This document shows positions 43,980 to 54,094 of a stretch of 64,000 nt of DNA, piece by piece. Made by a program: the position numbers and the translations under genes. How positions within the stretch are numbered: position 1 is the stretch's first letter; the number at the start of each line of letters is the position of its first letter. Origin of the DNA: Pyropia yezoensis (Eukaryota; Rhodophyta; Bangiophyceae; Bangiales; Bangiaceae). The stretch lies in NCBI GenBank assembly GCA_009829735.1, contig CM020619.1:13631777-13695776 (forward strand). Reading direction: 5' to 3'. A model generated the notes under the pieces. That model had not been told where the DNA came from. It did no database searches and saw only the letters and a list, made by a program, of their open reading frames with translations.

Positions 43980-44165
43980 AGGGAGGGAGGCGGCGTGTGT
44001 GGAGTGTGTGGCGGGTGTGCGGGGGGGAGGCAATGTTGGTGGAGGGTGCTGCGGGTGTGTGCGGGGGAAGGTGATCTGTGTGGTGGGTGTTGCGGGTGTG
44101 TGGGGGGAAGACGCTGTGTGCCGTGAGTGTTTCCGGGGGTGTAGCGGTGTGCGTGCAGGTACCAG
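43980..44165. repeat. GT-rich degenerate tandem repeat, unit about 40 bp
   Basis: At least three related units share GTGTGTG-x-GGGTGTTGCGGGTGTGTG and G-rich joins. Non-coding as far as I can tell. Confidence 0.6.
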
Positions 44166-44704
44166 CCAAGGCATCGAGGGGGGGGGTCACCGTAGGGGGA
44201 GGGGGCGGCGACGGCGATGGCGTGGCCCCCTGTCGCGGTCAGCGGTAGTATGAGAACCGCTCATGTGTAGCGCGAGAATCCAAACGTCGTGTCCTCCAGA
44301 TGGAAGGGGGATCGTTTCTGCATATCCATGTTTGTATCTATATATGCACGCTCGAACACCTTTCGAATACTGGGACGGTGTCTCTGACGTCTCGGCTGAA
44401 AGTGTTTTCAGTGTACCGCTCACGGGTCATGTGCGTTATTGTTTGCGATAAGAACCACACATGTTGGGCGATATACTCGGCTACGTGGCGTGATATCCAA
44501 TTTCATCGCTGGGCAGTTTCCGTTTGGTGCTGTGTGAGAGAATGTGAAAGGGTAGGGCAGGGGCGCAGAGCAGGGGGGCACAGGGGTGCAGACGAGAAGA
44601 GTAGAATTAGGGGTCACACTGCAAAGGTCAAGGGGAATGCACGGTACAGGGATTGGATCGAGGGGTTGCGCTCGACGTCCTCGTGAAGGCCCCCGCACAC
44701 AGAG

Positions 44705-44938
44705 ATGGCCACACGGCACTTTCTGAAAAGCGAGAAAGTGACAGATGAGATATCCGTGGAGGGAGGATTTGAATACGTCTTGCCACCAGCCTTCAAAGAT
44801 ACCCCACTAAAGGATCAGGCCCAGTTAAGATCCCACTACAGAGGACATGAGGGTTTTACCATGATTTTCACGCTGGCGAGACACTGTGAAGACATCGTAT
44901 TGGCGACTACGCCACTGCATCGGCAGCACACTGGCTGA
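44705..44938 (+). CDS. Short hypothetical frame
   Basis: A 77-residue frame from an ATG (MATRHFLKSEKVTDEISVEGG) with balanced composition in a lower-GC tract. No family recognised. The surroundings (44200-45800) look like old transposon-derived DNA, so it may be a remnant. Confidence 0.2.
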   Translation: MATRHFLKSEKVTDEISVEGGFEYVLPPAFKDTPLKDQAQLRSHYRGHEGFTMIFTLARHCEDIVLATTPLHRQHTG

Positions 44939-46208
44939 ATGCTCAAATCTGAACAGGCAGTGGTGAACGATGAGCCTTTTCATGAGCCCTTGCAAGCAAA
45001 GCACATGAGTTCTCACAGGACCCTGTGGAAGCCTACGTGTTCCACGTGGACTACTTGAAAGCTATTGTCGGACGATAAACGCTGTGTTAGTTCTTGTGGA
45101 TTTGTTTAAACACCGCTACACCTGACTCACCCTGTGGAACAGGAGCAGCCTTGTGTGACTCAGAAATGCGAGGATACAACAGCTTCACTGCTCCTTTGAC
45201 TGGACGCAGCTGCGCGTGCCCTACTAATGCACCCCATAGGAGCTGCCGCTCAATTGGCAGACATTCAAGTCAAGCTCTTCTATTGTCAAGCTATCACGAA
45301 AGCTGCTACTAGATTGATACCCTCGTCCTCGCACACCAACTCACTATCTGCGTACTCCTCGTCCGACGCGTATTCCTCTACGTCCCGTGCCTTGATAGCA
45401 TAGACGCGCTGCTTGGCCTTGCGAGCACGCTTCTTTGCCCACTGGTGCACTTCATCCTCGGCGCGGGTATCACCGGCCGTCGTGCTTCGCGCAGTGGCCT
45501 TGTTGTTACGCACTCTCCTGTCATCGCTCCGCACGGCCAGGCGTGCCCCTGCCTTTGCAGGCTTTCGCCGCTGGCCATTGGCTGATGAAGACGTGGCACC
45601 TGGTTGCCGCTGCAGAGCCGCTGCCTCCACCAGGCGCTTGCAGGCCCCGAGGAAGGAGTCAGCTGTGCAACGCACCTAGGCGTAATTGAAGTAGCCATGC
45701 CATGACTCTAAAGCCTGCTCCCCATAAGCGCCGAGGGAGCCAAACCGTAACAAAAGACGGGAGCCTGGTGTGCAAGGGCTTATAGTTTTGGAGTCACGCT
45801 CATCCAGGGGAACGCCTTTTGCAGCGGGGGCACCAGGCCACGCGCTAAACGTGTAGATGACTTGATTTTTGTCTCTGGAATATCAACGGCAAGACTGAGC
45901 GTCCCAATGATGGCTGCCCAGTCGGTCCATCCTGCATGCAGAGAGGCCAGCTGCTCCGCCGGCAGAAAGGGAGCCAGGGCGTCGCAAATCAGCGGGTACC
46001 TAGCAGTGAGGCGATGGCACTCTCACCCCTCCAAGGCGCCGCCGTGGTAGGCTGTGGGGCTGACACGGATGTCCTTCAAGAGGGCCCGGCCGAGGGCTTC
46101 AGTGGCCGCCTCGCAGGCGTCTGCGCCTTTTGCCGCGTAAACGGCCTCCAACCCGATGTCAATCAACACGAGGGTCACCCATAATGTCGTATGCAACGGA
46201 ATAACGGC

Positions 46209-46677
46209 TGTGGCAGTATTAACCCCCAGGTAGGGGGGCAACACGTGCCATGCAAGGGGCGGCAGGCCTCTAGCCTGAGCCGTTCCTCCCCCTGCATTTG
46301 GGTCCATATTCCCTAAGTCAGGGATAGTTAGCTTAGTAGTAAATCCAACTTGGATTTGAGGATTTTCTGCATTTATCGTCTTGAATTTTCGTGTGGCCCG
46401 GTGGGCAGGTGCTGGGGTGGGAGATTCTGAGTGGCGAGATTCTGAGGGGACCCTGGGGGGATAAGGGGAGGGACAGCGGGGCTTGGCCTTGCTTTCCCGT
46501 CCCGACCAAGAAACTGTTGGCCCACACACCATCTTCTTGTTTGTCAGTGGGGGGATTGCCCCACAACAGGGACAGTGTGTGTGCGACTTGCACTTCTTCC
46601 GGTTCCCCCGACACGGGAAGCAGCCCTTGTGCACCGCCCCAACTTGGGTGTCGCGTGTGCGAGTGGTTTTTGCCACA
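46209..46677 (+). repeat. 5' LTR
   Basis: 469 bp, TG...CA ends with a 7-bp terminal inverted repeat, and the target duplication ACGGC immediately to the left. Confidence 0.9.
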
Positions 46678-47699
46678 TTTGGTGGAGCAGCGGGAGACAG
46701 AGGTAAACTTTACGTCCGGGTGCACCCGGGTGTAGGGGGCCCTCTGTCTCAGAGGAACGGTGGTCTTGGACTGTGTCGTGTGGATCGTTAGCCAACACGG
46801 CTGGATCGGACCTCTCGACGTTCGGGAAACTCTCCGGTGACGACTTGACTCCGGCGCCTTTGAATACTGGCCAGACACAGGGTGTACCTGGGGTCGCGAA
46901 GGTGCTAGAGGCACTCCAGACAGCAGGGCCGTGGGTATCGGTGCGGGCGGTATGCCACCCCGACCAAGTCGGGTGTTCACCCTGAGGGTCTTCCTCGGAC
47001 CGGTGGTTCGCACTTCGGCCACCGGGTGGTACACTCAAAGGGAACGTCCCAAGGTGAGAGGATTGTCCCCGCGAGATCCACTCGGGTTAGATTCAACTTC
47101 GGGATAGAGCCATCTCCAACTATGCGGGTGGGGGACGGCGGACCTTCACTCGTCGGTGATGGGCTCGAGCCTGTGACAGGGGTCCTAGCAAGTTGTTACC
47201 CCCGCCACCCTCAAGGAAAGTATTTTTGATCGGGAGCCAAGTTCGGCTATATCGACCAACATGAAGGACCAGTAGTAGCGGTCACCCTCAACGCAGGCGC
47301 AAGTAGCGACCCGGAGTCTGGAGAGGAGAAGCACCAAGCCAAGCCGGCCGCCTCTCCTCGACCCCATGTGAACATGGAGAGTGTTCCACCCAGGTTGAGG
47401 GTTCGAGTTGAACGCCTCTTGGACCAATATCACAAGTTGTGAAATGAGGACACTAACCGCATCTTGTTGAGGGTGCATTGGTTCGGCTGTAAGGCCAAAG
47501 ATGATACGTGGAGGATCTTCCGGCTGAGAAGGTCCGGGCGTACTGCGCCCAGAATGATATCGACCCTACCTGCCCTCCCTCAACGTGAGGGAAGGACAAG
47601 TGACGGTGCCAAGGGAGCGCTTCAAGTCGAAGTGGTACGCAGAGTGGCTTTTAAATACAGCCCTAACCCACACACTCTGACAACAAAGGCAGCTGCCAA

Positions 47700-48701
47700 C
47701 TAGGCACGCATGCTAGACTCCCCAACACCACGACCCTCGCCCTCACGCGGAGGCGAGCGGCGAGACCCACGCCGATAACGGTCTCCACTTGTCGGCGGGG
47801 GCGGCGGCTCCAAGTTGGAACCGTCGCGCCCCTCACGGTCGCGCAAGTGGCGACGACCGCGGCTACTCTTCTGCTTGGTCTTGCGCGCAAGTTGGCGACG
47901 CAGACGCCGGACCGACTCCGTCTCCGAAGGGGTAAAGGACTCCGAGACGGAATAAGACAACTCGTCTTCCGACACGGAGGGAGACCGCCGCGAGTAACGG
48001 CGACGACGGCGAGGAGGCGAGTATGCCGGGCTCGCCCGACGCTTGCCACGCCCAAGTGGGGCTGGCTGGGGCACAATTGACCCAATACGAGCCAACTTGG
48101 TCGTCATAAACCCCGCTACCGACTCGCAACTCGCGGTCGCCACAACAGTACGAACGCGCTCCTCAAGTTGAGGAGTCTCAGAAACTTGAAGGGTTGCAGC
48201 CGACGCGGCCAACCAAGAAATGGTGCGCACCAACGTGGTGATCATCATTTCGGAGGTCAATGGCGTGGCCGGCAATACCAACTTGGGATAGACCGTAAGG
48301 AGGGTGGCCCCTACGTTGGGGGACACCGGGGTGGATGTCTCAACAGCAACGCTTATCGGAATGTCCCCGTGCGGCTGGAATGGGACAGGAGGAAGCGGAG
48401 GGGCTCGCCGAGTTGGCGGAGCCCGAGAGTAACTGTGACCCCTACTCGGGGCCCCCGCGGTGGGTTGAGTCACGTAGTCATCGTGGGAGGCCACGGCCAC
48501 CACGACTACCTTGTCCGGGGGTGGCGCAGTGTGGCGTTCCACCCCCGGGGCATACGGGTAGTCCCCGATGCTCAACCCCTCCTTGAGTACCACACGGCGG
48601 TCGTGAACTTCACGACCGACCCAGACGAACTGGCGAATTGTGCCATCGTCCTTGGGCCCGCGGGAAGGTCGGCGCAACTTGTGCTCGATGCTCTCCCACA
48701 C
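47700..48701 (-). CDS. Antisense open frame in the LTR element: Arg/Ser-rich protein
   Basis: About 330 residues on the strand opposite to the LTR orientation. The N-terminal two thirds have balanced, ordered composition (IRQFVWVGREVHDRRVVLKEG; EMMITTLVRTISWLAASAATL; VVATASCESVAGFMTTKLARIG). The C-terminal third is basic and Arg/Ser-rich (RRRRRYSRRSPSVSEDELSYS, then RRLRRQLARKTKQKSSRGRRH), like a nucleic-acid-binding tail. The layout recalls a Gag-like or SR-like protein, but no Cys knuckle or capsid motif is visible. No start codon is assigned. Confidence 0.45.
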   Translation of the reverse strand: MWESIEHKLRRPSRGPKDDGTIRQFVWVGREVHDRRVVLKEGLSIGDYPYAPGVERHTAPPPDKVVVVAVASHDDYVTQPTAGAPSRGHSYSRAPPTRRAPPLPPVPFQPHGDIPISVAVETSTPVSPNVGATLLTVYPKLVLPATPLTSEMMITTLVRTISWLAASAATLQVSETPQLEERVRTVVATASCESVAGFMTTKLARIGSIVPQPAPLGRGKRRASPAYSPPRRRRRYSRRSPSVSEDELSYSVSESFTPSETESVRRLRRQLARKTKQKSSRGRRHLRDREGRDGSNLEPPPPPTSGDRYRRGSRRSPPREGEGRGVGESSMRA

Positions 48702-49441
48702 GATGAGTTAGTGGAGGCGCAGCATCTCCTCGAGTAGAGTGAGCTGTCCCGATGAGCACCCCTCAGCAACTAGCTGAGGGGTGAGATGCTCCAAACCTTG
48801 GATAAGTCGGGGGGGGTAGATGCCAGAACATCCCCCGCCGTTGGACACAAGACACCCAGGTCGACATGACCTCGAGGAGCCACTGGGTTGCCAACATGGC
48901 GAACACCAGGTGGTCCGGGCTAGCCGTCAACATGACGGAGCCGAAGTGGTCGAGCAACCGTGGTAGTAGCGCCGGGTGACGCGGGCATACCATCCCCCGG
49001 AGCGACCGCGGGGCCCCCGCCGGAAGTCCCGGCGGGCGCCACGTCGCAGGATGTATCCTCGATCCGTTCGTCCAGGGAGTCAGACTCCAACCCCTGGGTC
49101 ACGATGGCTCTCCCCGAGTTAGGGAGAGATAACGCGGTTGCAGCTGCACGAGACCCGCCTCGAGTTGAGGGGGGGCTCGGATCGCGGGTAGATGGGTGGC
49201 CTCCCAAGCGTGGGGCGGCCCAGGGTAAGGTGAAGAGGATGTGTTGGTGGTGGTGAGGTGAGTACCGATAAGAGCAAGCTGCCAAGTGGGCAAGCTTGAG
49301 GAGAGGGGCGGTCAACGTGACCGCCTCCACGTGCACGTGGCGAACCGGGGGGACAGCAAGTCGCGCCCCCAGCGCCGCGATGTGCGTCTCCACGCCCCCT
49401 CGCAGGCCCGACCGGGTCGGTCGGAACTGAGGAGAGGGGAG

Positions 49442-49910
49442 TGTGGCAGTCTTGACCCCCAGGTAGGGGGGCAACACGTGCCATGCAAGGGGCGGCAGGC
49501 CACTAGCCTGACCCGTTCCTCCCCCTGCATTTGGGTCCATATTCCCTAAGTCAGGGATAGTTAGCTTAGTAGTAAATCCAACTTGGATTTGAGGATTTTC
49601 TGCATTTATCGTCTTGAATTTTCGTGTGGCCCGGTGGGCAGGTGCTGGGGTGGGAGATTCTGAGTGGCGAGATTCTGAGGGGACCCTGGGGGGATAAGGG
49701 GAGGGACAGCGGGGCTTGGCCTTGCTTTCCCGTCCCGACCAAGAAACTGTTGGCCCACACACCATCTTCTTGTTTGTCAGTGGGGGGATTGCCCCACAAC
49801 AGGGACAGTGTGTGTGCGACTTGCACTTCTTCCGGTTCCCCCGACACGGGAAGCAGCCCTTGTGCACCGCCCCAACTTGGGTGTCGCGTGTGCAAGTGGT
49901 TTTTGCCACA
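49442..49910 (+). repeat. 3' LTR
   Basis: 469 bp, near-identical to the 5' LTR, preceded by a purine tract and followed by the target duplication ACGGC. Confidence 0.9.
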
Positions 49911-50247
49911 ACGGCGACCTTCCCGGGGTGCACCGCCATAACAGGGTAGTTGACGATGGATAGGTGCTGCCATGGTGACAACGGCAGTGTCAGCCTTTCA
50001 TTGTCGCTAAACTCGTACGCGTTCATCGCGTCCTAGAGTTGGTCTCGGGTGCGTAGCTCCGTGGGGGCCGCCTCAGGCCGCTGCAGCGTTCCGTATTGGG
50101 CAATCAAGTCCGCATGCACGGGTCCCGGCCGAATCACAGAAGGGCAGAAAACGCAAGGGAATCGTGCAGCAGTCCTCCAAAGCCCTCCCGGAATTGGGCC
50201 CATTGCTGGCCGCTGATGCTGCATCGGGCAGCAAGCAGGGCTTGCGA

Positions 50248-51494
50248 CTAGGGGGGCAGGCGGCCTGCACCGCACACAGGGTCAACCGACAGACCATCGG
50301 CCGCCTGGGCGTTCCGCAAGATCCGTGTATGGGCCAAAGTGCACGCGGAGGCTCTTGCACCGGTAGTCTGGGCTTGTATCCCAGTGAGGGGGGCGGCTTG
50401 GCGCCAAAGCTGACGAGCTCCAATGGCCCGGCCATGGCCCTTGCTCACCCACACGTACGTACGGTTGACATTGTCCTTGAAAGCCACAGATATTTCATGG
50501 GGCCTTGTGGCAACCAAGTCGCGGTTGATGAGGGCGTCCAGCATCGCCAGCTCGTCGCTCGACATCGCGTCGTATCTTGCCAACAGGGTAGCGAAGTACC
50601 GCTCCGAGCAGTGCCAAGACGGATCCGGTGGGATGTTGACTGACGCCGGTCCTGACATCGCAAGTGAGGTCGGCGGATCCGGCAGGATGTCAACGGACAA
50701 CAGTGCCATCATAGGCACAGAGTGAGGCCGATCAGGGGGGATGTCAACGGACGCCCTTCCCGACGCGATAACGGAGGAAGGCGCGACACCTGGCGCATCG
50801 GCATACCAGATTGGAATGCACGGCTCTGTTTCGAGCCCAATGGACCTTGCCGTCTCACACCGATCGAGACATTGATTTGCCAGCCCGTACGCCGCGGGTC
50901 CACCGGCGGGATCCACGGCAGCAGCAGCCACAGGGGGACCAGTGTAATGGTGAGCGCGTTCAGTCTGGTGTGCGGCCTCTGCTGCCACCTCCGCAAGGGC
51001 AGTAAGTACACTGAAGGAACCGAGCACCGTTCCGCAGAAAGCTCTTGCGGTGTCGTCACCTGCCGTACCAGGCACCGCCAGAGCTTGGGCGATGGTTTTT
51101 GTGTGGCAAGAACTTCAATCGACGTACGGGCGCGCTTAGAAGCCCTCTCGGCGCCAGTCTTGTACCTTGCGCACACCCTTGTGCGGTCCGCCGGCGCGAA
51201 CGCGCGCTCTGCCCCCGCCTGATTAGATGACCGGAGGTGAGCCAGTACACCCGGACCAGGCGTGTACTTAGCGGAAGGTGAGCTCTCGGCTGTGTGTAGC
51301 TTGCTTGCGCACGCGTGCCACTGCTTAGGCGCTTTTGCACGGGGAACGCGACTCGAAAGCGAGCACGAGTTGCCCGCTCTGCTAACCACACGACACGAAA
51401 GCACACGCGTCCGCTGTGCATTACGGCTCCTCTCCAGGGAAGCTGCTTGGGCATGTGCCAGCAGCTCCGCCGGTAATTGTGTGACTGTGGGCAA
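50248..51494 (-). CDS. Unknown frame with internal 17-19-residue repeats
   Basis: Two overlapping minus-strand frames give protein-like sequence: an upstream Arg/Ala-rich part (50950-51494) and a downstream part (50248-51075) with LGSFSVLTALAEVAAEAAHQTE, then RYDAMSSDELAMLDALINRDLVATRP and NVNRTYVWVSKGHGRA. Between them a repeated motif appears three times (SVDIPPDRPHS, SVDILPDPPTS, SVNIPPDPSW), from an about 57-bp tandem DNA repeat at 50620-50780. No family recognised. A frame change near 51060 suggests decay. Confidence 0.25.
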
Positions 51495-52488
51495 GTATTT
51501 ATCTGCGGCTGCACCGGGTGGGAGGAAGGCTCGCGTGCAAAGTCCGCAAATAAAATAGCATAGGGAGCCCAGTGCGAGGATGAACGATGCCTTTCATTGT
51601 ATCTGCTAGGTCGAGAAGCTCTCTGCGAGATCAAAACAGACAAAGAAAGAGCACAGAAAGTCGGAGCTGAAGAGCAGGGGACAGTCCCTGTCAGGACAAG
51701 TGTGACGACTCGATGTGACGGAGCTTGCCCATGCCCAAATGCTATCTCAGGATGAAAATGATCATTGCTGGGCGCTCGTTAACGCCATGTGCTCCGCTCT
51801 CCCCAGCTCTCATTGCTTCAGTGCGGGCTGCGCCGGACCCCACGCGCGACACAGCTGCGCTGCGCAGCAGCACCTGCCCGAAGCGCAATTGATGGGTTCG
51901 CTGACATGAGGCTGGCACTAAAGCTGGAAAATATAGCTCGGGCGGTTTGCGCGGTCCAATTCTGACCGGTCGTAGCTCGGGAGCTACAGCCCCGCTTCAT
52001 ACAGTTCTTCGTCCAAGAGGAAGAGCAACTCACAGGCTTCCTGCTTCTGTGACAAGCATGTCCGTTCGCTGTACAAGGCAAGCATGAGAAAATATTCTGC
52101 GTCACGAGCCCCGTGAAATCGAGCACTTCTGTGCGCTTGAAGTGCGTTCGCCCGCCTGCGAACATGTATTGACAAATGCCGTGACTGCAGAACGTGTCAA
52201 GACACACATGAGTGTCAAATTTTCATACCAGTGAGTGCCCCAAACAGGTGTGCGCTTCAGGGCTGGGCGCAGAAGAGGCACCGTCACATGAGGTGGACCA
52301 GTCGATTCGGACCCGATTGCAACATTGAACGCGCTCGATGGGGAACATGCTGGCGCCTACTTCAACGTCAGCTCCATCGTGGACAAGCCCGCCCATTCCC
52401 GTGATCCGGCCTCGATCCTGCCGGCTCAGTGCCTGCCTTTTTTAATCCTTCAGCTTTGCTGACCAGGACTGGCTCCGCCCCCGCCAGG
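51495..52488. other. Low-GC decayed stretch
   Basis: A minus-strand patch at 51984-52150 reads ALQAHRSARFHGARDAEYFLML... and KQEACELLFLLDEELYEAGL, ordered enough to be a gene remnant, but too short to name. I see nothing else. Confidence 0.3.
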
Positions 52489-52582
52489 TGCCCTGACGCG
52501 ACCCCCTCAGGTGACCTGCCGTGACCTTCTCAGGCGCCCTGCCGAGCCCCCCCCAGGTGCCCTCCCGCGCCCTCTGCTGGCG
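52489..52582 (+). repeat. About 24-bp tandem repeat, four copies
   Basis: Units of the form CAGGTGCCCTGxCGxGxCCxCCT, degenerate, lie just upstream of the transposase start. Confidence 0.7.
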
Positions 52583-52631
52583 CTTCCTGAGCGCGGGACA
52601 TACGCTCCTCGGGCGCCTGACGCTGGGCGCG

Positions 52632-54094
52632 ATGCCTTCCCCGCGGCGCGTGACGGCGACCACGCGGACGAGGGACCGTGCCGTGGGCCGTCTCACGAGG
52701 GAGTGCGCCGCTATCATTTCCAACGTCCGCGCGTTTTTCGAGCGAAAGCGCAGGGCTGGGCGTGCATCTGGCCTGCACCAAGTAGTGCAGCGGACGGTGG
52801 CTGCGACAGGGGTCAGCGAGCGCACTCTGCGGCGCGTGGCTGAGGAGGGGTACGCTCGAAATCTACCCACTGGCGGAGAAGCGTCCTCGTGGACGTCTCG
52901 CGGATGCCTCTCGCCCGAGAAGCACGCTCGCGTGCGGGCAGCGTTGTACGCTCAGTATGAGAATCGCTCAACTCCCACACTGGATTCCACACTGGCGTAC
53001 CTTCAAACGGAGGCAGTTGTGATGCCCTGGACCCCCGCCCCCTCCACGCTCACGTGGACGCGCGCTACTCTCTTTCGTGCTCTGCAAGACATTGGGTTTA
53101 GCTTCACACGTGGCCCGCGAAAAGCCCTCAATCGTCGCCCAGCGACACTTTTTCCTCGCCACGATCAAGCAGTACCGGGACAGCGGCCGTACCATCTACT
53201 ACCCTGAAGAAACGTCGGGGAACAAGAATATGTCTGTTTACAGAAGCTGGACAGATGGGACCCTTCGGACCCGTGTGCCAGTCCCATCGGGCATGGGTGA
53301 GCGGTTGACTGTTGCTCACGTGGGCTTACAAGAAACCGGCCTGGTGCAGGATGCGGCGCTTGCACTCGTTGGGAAGAAAGGAAACGGAGACTATCACAAG
53401 GAAACGTGCACCGACGTCTGGCTGAACTACCTCGAGGAGGAGGTATTCCCGAAGATTTTTGGCGGAGATTAGGTAGTCGACCGGGCCCCATACCACCTCA
53501 TCCGTACTCCTGAGACGACCCCGGCAGGCTACAAGCTTCGGAAGGTCGAATTGACGAAGTGGCTGGTCTTCCACGATGTTGCACCGCCGGATTGGGAAGT
53601 GGACAGGCAGCAGTCTCGGACCAAAGCTGAAATGAAGGCTGTCGCGGACGCCGATAGGCCTACTCCTAGGATTATGGCCCAGGAAAAGGCGGCTAAGTTT
53701 GGAGTTTCTGTGCTTATCTCCCCCGTAGCCCACCCCGATCTTAACCCGATTGAGATGGTGTGAGGGACAGTGAAGGTGACCCTGAGGCACGGCAACACGA
53801 GCTTTACACCGTCGTCTCTGAGAGGGCTCGTGGAGGAGGAGTTCGACAAGATTCGACAAGATTACGCCAGAGGTGTGGTTTAAGTACGAGGACCATGCAC
53901 TGAAGATGGAGGACTTCTATCGCGGCCTGTCTGCCGCTAGGGATGCGGTGGAAGGGGAGCTTGAGGGGCGTCAGCGGGAGCTTGAGAGCGGGGAGGCGGA
54001 CGATGTGAAGTCCGCCTCGGAAGGCTCCGAGTGTGGGGGTGGGGAGGCCAGTGATGAAAGCTCGGAGGGAATGGAGGACCAATTGGAGGGCTGA
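52632..54094 (+). pseudogene. Tc1/mariner-like DDE transposase, broken
   Basis: It starts at the ATG at 52632 (MPSPRRVTATTRTRD). A helix-turn-helix region follows (QRTVAATGVSERTLRRVAEEG; SWTRATLF-like TLTWTRATLFRALQDIGFSF). The catalytic domain has IKQYRDSGRTIYYPEETSGN (usually YLDETW, so the first Asp and the Trp are replaced), VVDRAPYH (second Asp present) and HPDLNPIEMV (third acidic residue present), then a C-terminal VWFKYEDHALKMEDFY and an acidic tail (GEASDESSEGMED). Breaks: a frameshift near 53118, in-frame stops at 53470-53472 and 53761-53763, and a frameshift near 53850 caused by a 10-bp tandem duplication of ATTCGACAAG. No clear terminal inverted repeats found. Inactive. Confidence 0.8.

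Larger units (their letters stand above)
46209..49910 (+). mobile_element. LTR retroelement, structurally complete, non-autonomous
   Basis: Two 469-bp LTRs (46209-46677 and 49442-49910) begin TGTGGCA and end TGCCACA. They are flanked by the 5-bp target duplication ACGGC (46204-46208 and 49911-49915). A primer-binding-site-like sequence beginning TGGTGGAGCAGCGGGAG lies just inside the left LTR (from 46680; tRNA not identified), and a purine tract (GAGGAGAGGGGAG) lies just before the right LTR, fixing the orientation as plus. The LTRs differ at about five positions (about 1%), so the insertion is recent. The 2.8-kb interior has no recognisable reverse transcriptase, integrase or protease. Instead, its best open frames lie on the opposite strand. 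It looks whole as a mobile unit but would depend on proteins from elsewhere. Confidence 0.9.
45780..50026 (-). pseudogene. Unknown open frame split by the LTR element
   Basis: On the minus strand a protein-like frame starts at the ATG at 50026 (MNAYEFSDNERLTLPLSPWQ) and runs to the target-site base at 49911. On the other side of the LTR element the same frame resumes at 46208 (PLHTTLWVTLVLIDIGLEAVYAAKGADACEAA) and continues past an in-frame stop at 46023 with further ordered sequence (LTARYPLICDALAPFLPAEQL) to about 45780. The frame phase is kept across the 5-bp target duplication. A downstream acidic, Lys-rich stretch (45286-45675) may be its C-terminus. I recognise no family. It could be a host gene or part of an older mobile element. 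Confidence 0.45.
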
